A stretch of 64,000 nt of DNA from Synechococcus sp. A10-1-5-1 (GCF_023115425.1 NZ_CP096032.1:930001-994000), one strand, 5' to 3'; positions 52,577 through 63,617 are shown, numbered from the stretch's first letter. Notes: generated by a model not told the origin, from the sequence alone. Numbers and translations: made by a program.

Positions 52577-53781
52577 AGCGCACTCCGGCGGATGGCTTCA
52601 CGCTCACGGAGGTGCTTGTGGCCGCCTCGCTTGGCGTCTTGCTGAGCTTGGTGGCTGGAGAAGCCCTGGTCTCCCACCTCCAATCCAATGCGCGTCTGGA
52701 ATCTCTCGAGCGACTGCGCAATGACTGGAACCGAGCCAGCCACTTCATTGAATCGGAAGTCGCCCTGAGCGAGCGAGTACTCACCAGCTCCGGCTCCGTC
52801 AATTTGGATCAGTGCAGTCCTGAGATCACGGCAGATGAGTTTCGCTTCGCCCTGGAAATCCGGCGAGACCTACCGCCAGTGATTTATTTCGTACGCAACA
52901 ATGAGTCGAACAGCTACAGCATTTGGAACGGCACGGAAAGCCTCTACCGCTGCGGTCCAGGGATTGCTGAAAACGGAAATTACTCCAACCAGATCACTGG
53001 ATCGAGCTCCAGCATCGGAGGCAGCAAACTGGTCCTCGATGGTTTAACGCAAGACTGCAATCTCACGGTCATCACGGATCCAGGCAATACAACTAACACC
53101 AGCAAGTCACTACGGATCAACTTATGCATCAAGGGAATCAGCACCCAAACATTCGAAGGAGAAACCAATACCTACTCGCGCATCAGCCCAATCTTTTCCT
53201 ACCCCAATGCCACGAGCCTCTGCAGCGATCAAAACCTGACGATTGAAGGGTTCTACAAACTCAGTGGTGGGGACAGTGACGCGAACAACCTCAGCGTCCC
53301 CCAAGGCGAAGTCCCCGAAGACCAAGACGTTTTGATCTGTGGCTATGGCGGGGGCGACACGATCGAGGGATCAACAGGGAATGACGTCCTTGAAGCAGGT
53401 GACTTAACAGGCAGCAGCCATCCCAGCGCCACACTCAGCGGCCTGGCCGGGAATGACCGACTCGTCGGAGGGAAAGGAGACGACACCCTCAATGGCAACG
53501 AGGGTGATGACGTCCTGATTGGCCAAGACGGCAATGACACACTCTCCGGCGGGTCCGGAGAGAACCGCTACCTCCCGGGCTTCGGCAACGACTCCGTCGT
53601 GGGTGGCCCTGATTTGGACGTGGTGTTTCTCGATGACGTCCGCAACAACTTCGCTGGCCTCAGCGCCTGCACCCGCAGCAATTGCAGCCTGAGCTACACC
53701 AAAGCAGGCACGGACTACACCCTGACTACGACCAAGGCAGAGGTCCTGATCTTCCGCGACGGTCGCTACGACCTGAAGTAA
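52552..53781 (+). CDS. PilW-like minor pilin fused to RTX calcium-binding repeats
   Basis: About 409 residues from ATG 52552. The N-terminus has a prepilin site (TPADG/FTLTEVLVAASLGVLLSLVAGEAL) and a PilW-like region with several cysteines. From about residue 264 to 353 come RTX-type nonapeptides: GGGDTIEGSTGNDVLEAG, LAGNDRLVGGKGDDTLNG, EGDDVLIGQDGNDTLSGG and GNDSVVGGPD. Such repeats bind calcium and fold as a parallel beta-roll. Fusing them to a pilin would place a calcium-dependent domain on the pilus. Last gene of the plus-strand set. Confidence 0.88.
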   Translation: MRLHHQLLKRTPADGFTLTEVLVAASLGVLLSLVAGEALVSHLQSNARLESLERLRNDWNRASHFIESEVALSERVLTSSGSVNLDQCSPEITADEFRFALEIRRDLPPVIYFVRNNESNSYSIWNGTESLYRCGPGIAENGNYSNQITGSSSSIGGSKLVLDGLTQDCNLTVITDPGNTTNTSKSLRINLCIKGISTQTFEGETNTYSRISPIFSYPNATSLCSDQNLTIEGFYKLSGGDSDANNLSVPQGEVPEDQDVLICGYGGGDTIEGSTGNDVLEAGDLTGSSHPSATLSGLAGNDRLVGGKGDDTLNGNEGDDVLIGQDGNDTLSGGSGENRYLPGFGNDSVVGGPDLDVVFLDDVRNNFAGLSACTRSNCSLSYTKAGTDYTLTTTKAEVLIFRDGRYDLK

Positions 53782-53799
53782 CGAGCTTCCGCTTGCTAC

Positions 53800-54375
53800 C
53801 TAAAGCAGCTCCAGGCCGGTCAAATCCAACAGCCGCTGGGAACGAATGGTTTGCTCGCGGCCGCCGCTCGCGAACTGCTGTTGCAACTCCAGCCGCAACA
53901 CCCCCTCTGATGGAGATACCTCCGCTCCAGTTGCCATCAAGCCATCGATCACCACACGATTGGGAGTCGATTCACCTGCACTCAGCAACCCATCGAGGCC
54001 ATAGGGCGGACCACAGCGCATCAACACCTGGCCTCGCCAGATCGCACTGGGGGCTCGCCCGAATGAATAACTAATCGGCCCAACTGCAGTCTCCAGGTGC
54101 AGCACCGGGGCGCGCCCCGCCAGGGAACAGGCCGGCTCCGCCAGCTCCGGCCAGGCGCTGATCCCCTTGGCCTGGCGCAAGTCAGAAGCAACCAGGTCCA
54201 AGCTGCGCCGCTGAAATGCCCTCTCCCGCAGGAGCCGCACCAGCTGGCCGCTGTTACGCCCCTCCGCCAGCAGGGCCTGCAGGATCACGCCAAACAACCC
54301 CATCCCTAGGGCCAGCGCCAACAGCAGCTCCACCAGGGAAAAACCAGCGTTCTTAGAGGCTCGGATCGACTTCAC
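53800..54375 (-). CDS. PilW-like minor pilin (minus-strand set)
   Basis: About 191 residues from GTG 54375. The prepilin site is KNAG/FSLVELLLALALGMGLFGVILQALL. A helical region (VRLLRERAFQRRSLDLVASDLRQA) and a globular part follow, with two cysteines (EPACSLAG, LMRCGPPYG). No RTX region is present. The open frame extends upstream to 54414 inside the FimT-like gene, but the GTG start gives a normal short leader. Last gene of a four-gene minus-strand cassette. Its stop is 18 bp from the stop of the RTX fusion on the other strand. Confidence 0.83.
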   Translation of the reverse strand: MKSIRASKNAGFSLVELLLALALGMGLFGVILQALLAEGRNSGQLVRLLRERAFQRRSLDLVASDLRQAKGISAWPELAEPACSLAGRAPVLHLETAVGPISYSFGRAPSAIWRGQVLMRCGPPYGLDGLLSAGESTPNRVVIDGLMATGAEVSPSEGVLRLELQQQFASGGREQTIRSQRLLDLTGLELL

Positions 54376-54829
54376 AGCCCTTCTCGCCGATCCGTCCCAA
54401 TCGCACCACCCCAAGCGGCAAGCCCATCACCAAACAGCGCGCCAAGTCCGTCCCGGGATGCGTCAGCAATGCCGTGCCGCCATCCAACACCAAGCCCGAG
54501 CCGGTAAAACGCAGCAACTCGGGGAAGTTGTGTTGCAGCACCACCCCCTGCGGCCAAGGCACGCTACCGCTGAAACACGGCTCCAGGGCACTGCCAGCTG
54601 CGGGAGGCAGCCAGGCCGTCTCCCCCAGACGCATCCCGCAGGGGCCATGCCGTTGGATCGCCTCCGAGCGGGCGCGGTTAATCCCCTGCTCCAGGGACCG
54701 CGTTGCCGCCTCCAGACGCTGGCGAGCCAGCAACCCACCGCCGTTCTGGACGCTCAGAGACCCAAGCAACCCCAGCAAAGCCATCACCAGCAGCAGCTCC
54801 GGTAGGGAGTAACCAGCGGACCTCAACAC
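54353..54829 (-). CDS. GspH/FimT-like minor pilin (minus-strand set)
   Basis: 158 residues with a GTG start. The leader is only five residues: RSAG/YSLPELLLVMALLGLLGSLSV, with Glu at +5. The helix LLARQRLEAATRSLEQGINRARSEAIQRHG is the FimT/GspH signature region. Two cysteine pairs follow (HGPCGMRL, EPCFSG, ARCLVMG, KGCEVDP). It overlaps the upstream gene by 7 bp and the downstream gene by 23 bp. Confidence 0.86.
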   Translation of the reverse strand: MLRSAGYSLPELLLVMALLGLLGSLSVQNGGGLLARQRLEAATRSLEQGINRARSEAIQRHGPCGMRLGETAWLPPAAGSALEPCFSGSVPWPQGVVLQHNFPELLRFTGSGLVLDGGTALLTHPGTDLARCLVMGLPLGVVRLGRIGEKGCEVDPSL

Positions 54830-55197
54830 AGCCCAAGCCCAGCAGCGGTAAAACGCCGCTGGCGCTCGAGCATGGGCTGCTCAAGGCCGCTCCAGACCAC
54901 CTCCAAGCCGCGGCCATCGCTGGCGGGGCTCAGCGTCCGCTGGACTTGAGGGGGCGGCTGAATCCGTGCCGCCACCGGCTCCAGTTGCTCCTCCACCGCC
55001 GAGCAGGTCTGCCCCGGCGCAATCGCCTGACGCCAACGGGCCTGAAGTTGGAGACGATCGAGCTCGATCCGCTCCTCAACTTCGCTGCGGGAGGCCAACT
55101 GCTTCTGCTGTCCGCCGCTGGCCGCCCAGAGCTGGAGCGATCCCCCACTCGCGGCGGTCAAGAGCACGGCCGCCAGGCTCACTTCGATCAACTGCAT
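54823..55197 (-). CDS. PilV/GspI-like pilin subunit lacking a leader
   Basis: 124 residues. It starts MQLIEVSLAAVLLTAASGGSLQLWA, which has the pilin hydrophobic helix with Glu at position 5, but the initiator methionine itself stands at the +1 position and no Gly-terminated leader is encoded. The in-frame codons upstream (reading S-G-A-G-L) contain no standard start in the stretch I checked. The rest is soluble with cysteines near residues 82 and 124. One-base TGATG overlap with the upstream gene. Assignment rests on the helix and gene order. Confidence 0.65.
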   Translation of the reverse strand: MQLIEVSLAAVLLTAASGGSLQLWAASGGQQKQLASRSEVEERIELDRLQLQARWRQAIAPGQTCSAVEEQLEPVAARIQPPPQVQRTLSPASDGRGLEVVWSGLEQPMLERQRRFTAAGLGLC

Positions 55198-55601
55198 CAG
55201 TCCAGCTCCCGAACGCCGAAGGGGCCCAGGGCAAAGCGCGCCTGCGCTCCCGACTCCGATAAGCGCAGCGCCAAGGTCCCGCCGCCATCGCTGGGGCTCC
55301 AGGCCTGCAGTTGCACGCCCTGGTCATCGAAAGCGGGCAGGCCAGTCGAGCAGGCCTCGGCCCACTGAGCCAAAGCGACCGCCCGCTGGCACTGCCCTAG
55401 CCCGCTGAACCAGTCCGCCCAGAGCTGGGCGGCGGAGGCCAGCTGATCGCGCTGCTGCACACCCTGCCGCTCCAGGTGCGCCAGGCGCCGGCCATGCAAG
55501 ACCGCGGCCTGCAGCGACAGGCTGCTCAGCCACAGCAGCAGCACCCCGGCCAGGGCCAAGGGCAAGACAAAACCGGCCTCCTCAGGCGTTCGGCGTGACA
55601 T
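55197..55601 (-). CDS. PilX-like minor pilus component (minus-strand set)
   Basis: About 134 residues from ATG 55601. RRTPEEAGFVLPLALAGVLLLWLSSLSLQAAVLHGRR has the Gly-Phe junction and hydrophobic helix but no +5 glutamate, as in the PilX-like protein of the plus-strand set (RGFILPLVM). A soluble domain with two cysteines follows (GLGQCQRAV, AEACSTG). First gene of the minus-strand cassette. The open frame extends upstream to 55877 through the divergent gene without support. Confidence 0.75.
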   Translation of the reverse strand: MSRRTPEEAGFVLPLALAGVLLLWLSSLSLQAAVLHGRRLAHLERQGVQQRDQLASAAQLWADWFSGLGQCQRAVALAQWAEACSTGLPAFDDQGVQLQAWSPSDGGGTLALRLSESGAQARFALGPFGVRELD

Positions 55602-55689
55602 CGGGATCCAGGCGAACTGGCCTGAGCGTTCCCAACCCGCAGGATCAAACGGCCAAACCTCGCTAGAACGAGTCAAGGAGAGCGTCTCC

Positions 55690-56421
55690 ATGGCCGAGTC
55701 CAGGAATCGCGAAACCGAGCTACTAGAAAGCCAAGAGGCGCAGCAGTGGCGCGACAAGCTGCTGGCTGCAGGCCTGGGTCTACTGACCGCGGGACCCGTC
55801 GGACTGCTCGCTTCGATCGCCGCCTTTGAGCGGCTCAAAGGCAGCTGGGTGCCCTGGGCGCTAATCGGAGTCGTCACCGCTCCGCCTTTGGCCTACGGCC
55901 AGTGGGTGGCCCTGCGGATGCTGCAGGCGCCCGGCCCCGATGCCGAGATCAATGCCCCGTTAGCGGCCATCTCCATCAGCGAAGCCGATAAGGCCGCCCG
56001 CGCCTGCGCCCTGGCCCTGAAGAACAACAGCGGCAGCGGCGGCATCCGCAACCCGATCGATGGCAGGGAGCTGTTCTGCGACCGCAGTCACCCCACCACC
56101 GTCGTGATCACCAGCAAACGCTTCTCCCCCCTTGATCAACCCCGCTCCTGCGGCGGCAACACCCTCGAAGCCGGCACCCAAGCGGCCCAGTGGCTCGTCT
56201 CCCCAGCCGGCACCCTGGTCTGCAAAGCCGTCGGCCAGCCACACCTCTGGTGGAGCACCACAGCGATCAACCGCGCCGAGCTCTACCGCCGCTGCACCGA
56301 GAACCTGCGCCTGGAGGCCCAGACGGGATTCAGCAAGAGCGCTCACCAACTGGGCCGCCGCGATTACTGCGCCGAAGAGCGGGCCCTACTGGCCCGCGAT
56401 CAAATCAACAACGCGAGCTGA
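55690..56421 (+). CDS. Hypothetical membrane-anchored protein, 243 residues
   Basis: Two hydrophobic segments in the first 75 residues (LLAAGLGLLTAGPVGLLASIAAF and WVPWALIGVVTAPPLAYGQWVAL) are followed by a soluble region with six or more cysteines (RACALAL, LFCDRSH, RSCGGNT, LVCKAVG, RRCTENL, DYCAEE). The cysteine pattern suggests an extracytoplasmic, disulfide-bonded domain. No family is recognised. It is divergent from the minus-strand pilin cassette (88 bp between starts), so a pilus-related role is possible but unproven. Its stop abuts the convergent DUF1400-like gene. Confidence 0.7.
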   Translation: MAESRNRETELLESQEAQQWRDKLLAAGLGLLTAGPVGLLASIAAFERLKGSWVPWALIGVVTAPPLAYGQWVALRMLQAPGPDAEINAPLAAISISEADKAARACALALKNNSGSGGIRNPIDGRELFCDRSHPTTVVITSKRFSPLDQPRSCGGNTLEAGTQAAQWLVSPAGTLVCKAVGQPHLWWSTTAINRAELYRRCTENLRLEAQTGFSKSAHQLGRRDYCAEERALLARDQINNAS

Positions 56422-56996
56422 TCAGCCGTTCATTGCCGCGGCCTGGAGGCAGGCCGGCAGGAAGATCCACCAACTCAGCACCGAGCGGCACTGCTCCGGC
56501 TTGTCGCAGGGCAGCGATGAGCAACGCACGATCGGCGGACCGCTGAGGTTGAAGGCCATCGGCACCGGCAGCTGCTTCAAGATCCCCATCGCCGACAGCG
56601 TGCCGGACTTGGCGTTCTCGAGGATCGCGTAGCGCAGCGCTTCAATCCCGACCGTGCCGCTGGCCTTCAGGGGCCTGTAGGCCTGGCTCTGCTGAACCAG
56701 AAACGCCTCGCCTTCCTTGGAGTTCAGAAAGCGCGACAGGGTCAGGTAGTCCACGCTGTAAGGCTTGGCCAGGGCTACCCGCAGATCAGCCTCGGGCCAA
56801 CCGGAGCGGATCACCAGCTGCATCAAGCGCTGGTCGCTGAAGGTGCCCTCGTTGATGAACTGCTCGAGCGCCGCGTAGGGGATGCTCCAGACATCGGCTC
56901 CCGTGGTGAGCTGAAGGGCGGGATACGGCTCCGCAATGGCCGGAGCGAGACCGGTGGAGGCAGTCAGCAGAACCGCCAGAGCCAGAACGCGCCGCA

Positions 56997-57000
<4 letters not shown>
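56422..57000 (-). CDS. Exported DUF1400-like protein (alpha/beta-hydrolase N-domain type)
   Basis: 192 residues. The signal peptide is [23 protein letters not shown]. The body reads [30 protein letters not shown], then [18 protein letters not shown] and [28 protein letters not shown], the layout of DUF1400, which in cyanobacteria often precedes an alpha/beta-hydrolase. No hydrolase domain follows here, so this is the DUF1400 part alone. The C-terminus has two cysteines ([11 protein letters not shown]). The start overlaps the lepA stop by 4 bp. Confidence 0.75.
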
Positions 57001-58805
<1,805 letters not shown>

Positions 58806-58892
58806 GCGCTGGTGAGAGTCCCGGCTCGGACGGCCTCGATCCTAGGCAGCGGCCCCGCGTTCCTAAGCTCGGCGCAACACCGTCTCAGCGCG

Positions 58893-59171
58893 ATGAGCAC
58901 CGAAACCCCAGCAGCAGCGGCGACCGAAAACGCCGATCCCCGCGCCCTAACAATCGAGAACGTGGAGCGCACCCTCGATGAGCTGCGTCCCTATCTGATG
59001 GCCGACGGCGGCAACGTGGAAGTGGTGGAAATCGACGGCCCGATCGTCAAGGTGCGTCTGCAGGGCGCCTGCGGCTCCTGCCCCAGCAGCACCATGACCT
59101 TGAAGATGGGCATCGAGCGCAAGCTGCGCGAAGCCATCCCCGAAGTCAGCGAAGTCGTGCAGGTGCTCTGA
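58893..59171 (+). CDS. nfu: NifU-like iron-sulfur scaffold (Nfu)
   Basis: About 92 residues from ATG 58893. The Nfu domain reads [26 protein letters not shown], then [28 protein letters not shown], with the CxxC cluster ligand. In cyanobacteria this short NifU C-terminal-type protein is the main Fe-S scaffold, including for photosystem I. The open frame extends back to 58812. Divergent from lepA, 44 bp ahead of serS. Confidence 0.93.
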   Translation: MSTETPAAAATENADPRALTIENVERTLDELRPYLMADGGNVEVVEIDGPIVKVRLQGACGSCPSSTMTLKMGIERKLREAIPEVSEVVQVL

Positions 59172-59214
59172 GCCCCTCCCCGTAGGCTCAGCCCACTGTT
59201 GAACCCTTGGGCCC

Positions 59215-60495
59215 GTGCTGGATCAGCGCCTGCTGCGCGAGAACCCTGAGCTGATCACCGAGCAGCTCGGGCGCCGTGGCATGAAGCTCGATCTCACGGG
59301 CCTGCAACTGATGGCGCGCCAGGAGCGCGACCTCGAAGAAAAGCGCAGCAACCTCCAAGCCGAGGGCAACCGCATCGGCAAGGAGGTTGGCCTCAAGATC
59401 AAGGGCGGCTCGGCTCCCAACAGTCCCGAGGTCCAGGCCCTGCGGGACGAGGGCAACCGGATCAAGCAGCAGGTCGCGGTCCTTGAAGAGGAAGAGAAGA
59501 CCCTCGAGGCCAAGCTGCGCCAGGAGCTGCTGACCCTGCCCAACCTGCCCTCGGCCGAGGCCCCCGACGGCAAGGACGAGAACGACAACGTCGAGATCAA
59601 GACCTGGGGCACCCCCCGGGCCAACGAAGACTGGCTCGAGGAGCACTGGCAGATCGCCGAGCGCCTCGGCCTCTTTGAAACCGAGCGCTCCGTGCGGATC
59701 GCCCAGAGCCGCTTTGTGACCCTGATGGGTCTCGGGGCTCGGCTCGAGCGCTCCCTGATCAACTTCATGCTCGACCTGCACGGCGGCAAGGGCTACCGCG
59801 AGGTCCTGCCGCCGATCCTGGTCAACAGCGCCAGCCTCACCGGCTCCGGCCAGCTCCCCAAATTTGCTGAGGAAAGCTTCCGTTGCGCCGAGGACGACCT
59901 CTGGCTGACCCCCACGGCTGAGGTGCCCGTCACCTCCCTGCACCGCGGCGAGGTCATCCCCGCGGATCAACTGCCGCTCAAGTACGTCGCCTACACCCCC
60001 TGCTTCCGCCGCGAGGCCGGGAGCTACGGCCGCGACACCCGGGGCCTGATCCGCCTGCACCAGTTCAACAAGGTGGAGCTCTACTGGTTCTGCCATCCGG
60101 AGCACTCCGCCGAGGCGCACCAACAGATCACCGCTGACGCTGAAGCGGTGCTCGAAGCCCTGGAGCTCCCCTACCGCAAGATCGAGCTCTGCACCGGGGA
60201 CATGGGCTTCTCCGCCACCCGCACCTACGACCTGGAGGTCTGGCTGCCAGGGGCCGGCGCCTACCGCGAAATCTCCAGCTGCTCGGTCTGCGGCGACTTC
60301 CAGGCCCGCCGCTCCGCCATCCGCTGCAAGGAGGGCAAGACCACTCAGCTGCTGCACACCCTCAACGGCAGTGGCCTGGCGGTGGGGCGCACCATGGCGG
60401 CCCTGCTGGAGAACGGACAGCAGATCGACGGTTCGATCAAGCTCCCTGCGGCCCTGGTGCCCTACTTCGGCGCCGACACCATCCCCGCGGCCTAA
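59215..60495 (+). CDS. serS: Seryl-tRNA synthetase
   Basis: 426 residues with a GTG start. The N-terminal coiled-coil arm (residues 25-110, ERDLEEKRSNLQAEGNRIG and QQVAVLEEEEKTLEAKLRQELL) binds the long variable arm of tRNA-Ser. The class II catalytic core shows motif 2 (TPCFRREAGSYGRDTRGLIRLHQFNKVEL region) and motif 3 (NGSGLAVGRTMAALLENGQ). EISSCSVCGDFQARR is also diagnostic. Complete length. Confidence 0.97.
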   Translation: MLDQRLLRENPELITEQLGRRGMKLDLTGLQLMARQERDLEEKRSNLQAEGNRIGKEVGLKIKGGSAPNSPEVQALRDEGNRIKQQVAVLEEEEKTLEAKLRQELLTLPNLPSAEAPDGKDENDNVEIKTWGTPRANEDWLEEHWQIAERLGLFETERSVRIAQSRFVTLMGLGARLERSLINFMLDLHGGKGYREVLPPILVNSASLTGSGQLPKFAEESFRCAEDDLWLTPTAEVPVTSLHRGEVIPADQLPLKYVAYTPCFRREAGSYGRDTRGLIRLHQFNKVELYWFCHPEHSAEAHQQITADAEAVLEALELPYRKIELCTGDMGFSATRTYDLEVWLPGAGAYREISSCSVCGDFQARRSAIRCKEGKTTQLLHTLNGSGLAVGRTMAALLENGQQIDGSIKLPAALVPYFGADTIPAA

Positions 60496-61931
60496 GCGCC
60501 CAGGCCCAACAGTCCATTGCTGCGCTGACGGATCTGACCCAGTCGCTCGGCACTGGCCCCCAGCTCCTCACCCCAGGAGGGGATCAACGCCTTGAGCTTC
60601 TGCTGCCAGGCCTCACTGGCCAAGCGCTCTCCCATGCAGCGCTGCAACACCTGCAGCATCGTGTCCACCGCCGTCGAGGCACCGGGGGAGGCACCCAGCA
60701 GGGCGGCCAGGGAGCCATCGGCACTGCTCACCACCTCGGTGCCCATCTGAAGGCTGCCGCGGCCGTTGACCTGCTTAATGATCTGGACCCGCTGCCCCGC
60801 CACCGCCAGCTCCCAGTCATTGGCGTTGACCTGGGGCAGGAAGTCCCGCAGGCTGTCGATCCGCTGCTTCGGGCGCTGGACGACCTGACCCACCAGGTAG
60901 CGGACCAGATCGAAGTTCTTGGCCCCGACCTGCAGGGTCGGCAGCAGGTTGTAGGGCTTAATGGAGCGGCCCAAGTCCAAGAGGGAGCCCTGCCTTAAAA
61001 AGCGGGTGCTGAAGCCGGCATAGGGACCAAAGAGCAGCGCCCGCTGGCCATCAATCCAGCGGGTGTCGAGGTGAGGCACCGACATCGGCGGAGCGCCAAC
61101 CGCCGCCTTGCCGTAGACCTTGGCGTTGTGGGCCTCAATCACCGCCGGATTGCGGCAGACCAACCATTGGCCGCTGACCGGAAAGGCGCCGTAGACCCGC
61201 GCCTCGGGGATGCCTGAACGCTGCAGCAGCGGCAGGCTGCCGCCCCCAGCCCCCAAAAACACAAATGGAGCCTCCAGCTCCCCGGAGCTGGTCTGGACTC
61301 GCCAACCGGCACCGCCCCGCTCCAGGCCCAGCACCTCCTGGCCCAGGCGCAGATCCATGCCCTGGAGTAGCTCCCGGGTCAGCGCCCCGAAATTCACATC
61401 GGTGCCGCGGGCCACGCGGGTAGCCGCCAGGGGTTGATCGAGGCGACGGCCCGCCATCACCAAGGGCATCCACTCCCGCAGTTGTTCCGGATCGGTGCTC
61501 CAGGCCATGTCGGCGAACTGGGGCGCTCCCTGCAGGGCCTCAAAGCGGCGGCGCAGGTAATCGACATTCCCCTGACCCCAGACAAAGCTCAGGTGAGGAA
61601 CCGCACGAATGAATCCGGCGGGATCGCTGAGCTGCTGGCCCTCGACCAAGGAGCTCCAGAACTCGAGGCTGCGCTCAAAGGAGGCATTGATCGCCAGGGC
61701 CTTGCCCGTTGGAATCGAGCCGTCGGACGCCTCAGGGGTGTAGTTGAGCTCGCAGTTGGCGGCATGCCCGGTGCCGGCGTTATTCATCGGTCCGCTGCTT
61801 TCGCAACCCAGCTGCGGGAGCCGCTCCAGCACCACCACCTTCAGGCCCGGATCGAGCTGCCGAAGCAGGTTCGCCAGGGTGGCGCCCATGATCCCGGCAC
61901 CCACCAAGAGGGCATCACAGCGTTCACTCAT
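60492..61931 (-). CDS. mqo: Malate:quinone oxidoreductase
   Basis: About 479 residues. The FAD site is ALLVGAGIMGATLANLLRQL, followed by LPQLGCESSGPMNNAGTGHAANCELNYTP, which is specific to Mqo. FVFLGAGGGSLPLLQRSGIPEA and LLGASPGASTAVDTMLQVLQRC are also typical. The membrane-associated enzyme oxidises malate and passes electrons to quinone without NAD. ATG 61931 was chosen over the frame start at 61958. Its stop overlaps the serS stop by 4 bp. Confidence 0.95.
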   Translation of the reverse strand: MSERCDALLVGAGIMGATLANLLRQLDPGLKVVVLERLPQLGCESSGPMNNAGTGHAANCELNYTPEASDGSIPTGKALAINASFERSLEFWSSLVEGQQLSDPAGFIRAVPHLSFVWGQGNVDYLRRRFEALQGAPQFADMAWSTDPEQLREWMPLVMAGRRLDQPLAATRVARGTDVNFGALTRELLQGMDLRLGQEVLGLERGGAGWRVQTSSGELEAPFVFLGAGGGSLPLLQRSGIPEARVYGAFPVSGQWLVCRNPAVIEAHNAKVYGKAAVGAPPMSVPHLDTRWIDGQRALLFGPYAGFSTRFLRQGSLLDLGRSIKPYNLLPTLQVGAKNFDLVRYLVGQVVQRPKQRIDSLRDFLPQVNANDWELAVAGQRVQIIKQVNGRGSLQMGTEVVSSADGSLAALLGASPGASTAVDTMLQVLQRCMGERLASEAWQQKLKALIPSWGEELGASAERLGQIRQRSNGLLGLGA

Positions 61932-61970
61932 GGAGCCGGAGTCAGGCAGGGCGCTCAACCTCCCAACGCT

Positions 61971-63107
61971 ATGGCCGTGCCTTCCCCCCCAGAATGGGCG
62001 GACTTTGGATCAGCAGAGATGGGCGTCCTGACGGCTCTGGCGATCCTGGCCGGCCTGATCGTGGTGCATGAGGCCGGGCACTTCTTCGCTGCGACATGGC
62101 AGGGGATCCGCGTCAGCGGATTCTCGGTGGGTTTTGGACCGGTGCTGCTGGAGAAGCAGCGTCGGGGGGTGCAGTTCGCCCTTCGGGCAATCCCCCTGGG
62201 GGGCTTTGTCTCCTTTCCCGATGACGACGAAGACAGCTCCATCCCCCTCGATGACCCCGACCTGCTGAGGAATCGCCCCCTGCACCAGCGGGCCCTGGTG
62301 ATCGCCGCTGGAGTGATCGCCAACCTGCTCTTGGCCTGGGCGGTCCTGATGGCCCAAGGGACCTTCGTCGGCATCCCCGCTGGCTTCAGCGCCACCCCCG
62401 GAGTCCTGGTGTCCGGAGTCCAGCAGGGGCTGGCGGCCGCCGCCTCAGGCCTGAAGGCCGGCGATCGGATCCTGGCGGTGGATGGCCTCGACCTCGGGGG
62501 CGGGCAGAGCGCCGTCAGCCAACTGGTCGAGCTGGTTAAGGGCGCCCCGGATCAGACCCTGCTTCTGAGCGCCGAGCGCCAAGGCCAAGCCCTGGAACTC
62601 CAGCTGACCCCCGCTGACCTAAGCGGCATTGGCCGTATCGGCGCCCAACTGCAGCCCAACGGCAGCGAAGCCTTTCGCCGCCCCCGCAGCCCCATCGAGG
62701 TCATCAAACAGGCCAATCACGATGTCGCCCTGCTGACCAAGCGAACGGTCGATGGCTTTGTGACCCTCGTGACCCACTTCGGCGAGACCGCAGGCCAAGT
62801 CTCTGGCCCCGTGAAGATCGTCGAGATGGGGGCCTCCCTTGCCAAACAGGGCGGCAGCAGCCTGTTCCTCTACACCGCCTTGATCTCGATCAACTTGGCG
62901 GTGCTCAATGCCCTTCCCCTGCCGATGCTCGATGGCGGGCAGTTCATGCTGCTGCTGCTGGAGGGCCTGCGCCGCAAGCCCCTGCCCGAGAAGTTCCAGA
63001 TGGCCTTCATGCAGTCAGGTTTTGTCCTGCTGATGGGCCTCAGCCTGGTGTTGATCGTCAAGGACACCAGCCAGCTGGCGGCAGTTCAACAGTTGCTGGG
63101 ACGCTAA
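61971..63107 (+). CDS. rseP: Site-2-type intramembrane metalloprotease (RseP/RasP family)
   Basis: About 378 residues. The zinc motif HEAGHFFAA lies in the first membrane helix ([21 protein letters not shown]). A PDZ domain follows ([29 protein letters not shown]). The third zinc ligand is in [24 protein letters not shown], and two C-terminal helices close the protein. ATG 61971 is given; ATG 62019 ([10 protein letters not shown]) is also plausible and closer to relatives. Family members cleave anti-sigma factors or other membrane substrates. It is divergent from mqo. Confidence 0.9.
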   Translation: MAVPSPPEWADFGSAEMGVLTALAILAGLIVVHEAGHFFAATWQGIRVSGFSVGFGPVLLEKQRRGVQFALRAIPLGGFVSFPDDDEDSSIPLDDPDLLRNRPLHQRALVIAAGVIANLLLAWAVLMAQGTFVGIPAGFSATPGVLVSGVQQGLAAAASGLKAGDRILAVDGLDLGGGQSAVSQLVELVKGAPDQTLLLSAERQGQALELQLTPADLSGIGRIGAQLQPNGSEAFRRPRSPIEVIKQANHDVALLTKRTVDGFVTLVTHFGETAGQVSGPVKIVEMGASLAKQGGSSLFLYTALISINLAVLNALPLPMLDGGQFMLLLLEGLRRKPLPEKFQMAFMQSGFVLLMGLSLVLIVKDTSQLAAVQQLLGR

Positions 63108-63148
63108 GAGGTAGGCTTTCTGGTCACTGCTTACGAGATCCAGGCCGC

Positions 63149-63451
63149 ATGGCGAAGAAGTCGATGATTGCGCGCGACGTCAAGCGCCAAAAGCTTGTGG
63201 ATCGCTACGCCGCCAAGCGCGCAGCTCTGATGGCCGCCTTCGAAGCTGCTGGCGATCCGATGGAGCGCCTGGAGATCCACCGCAAGATCCAAAACCTGCC
63301 CCGCAACAGCGCTCGCGTGCGTCTGCGCAACCGCTGCTGGGCCACCGGCAAGCCCCGTGGTGTGTACCGCGACTTCGGCCTGTGCCGCAACCAACTGCGC
63401 GAGCGCGCCCACAAAGGCGAGCTGCCCGGCGTGGTCAAGTCCTCCTGGTGA
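63149..63451 (+). CDS. rpsN: 30S ribosomal protein S14
   Basis: 100 residues, the long zinc-free form. It reads [24 protein letters not shown] and ends [41 protein letters not shown]-type. The conserved NRC-GxPRGxxRxFGLCRxxxRExA core is complete. A terminator follows 28 bp after the stop. Confidence 0.97.
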   Translation: MAKKSMIARDVKRQKLVDRYAAKRAALMAAFEAAGDPMERLEIHRKIQNLPRNSARVRLRNRCWATGKPRGVYRDFGLCRNQLRERAHKGELPGVVKSSW

Positions 63452-63478
63452 GTTCCCGGTCCATTGATCGATCCGAAG

Positions 63479-63500
63479 GGCGCCGAAGGGCGCCTTTTTT
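63479..63500 (+). terminator. Rho-independent terminator of rpsN
   Basis: GGCGCC (63479-63484) pairs with GGCGCC (63489-63494) around a GAAG loop, followed by six T. Confidence 0.9.
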
Positions 63501-63617
63501 GTTGTTCGCCCGCCTGAGTGCGTTGTGGCATTCCGGAAGAGATTGCGCCTGTTTTCCGCAAGTCTTTGGGCTCAGATGCAAGAATTGGTCTTGACAACAA
63601 ACAAGACATAAGCCCAC

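Noticed and set aside
59188-60357. 389-codon minus-strand frame
   Set aside because: Antisense of seryl-tRNA synthetase. Composition follows from high-GC third-position bias.
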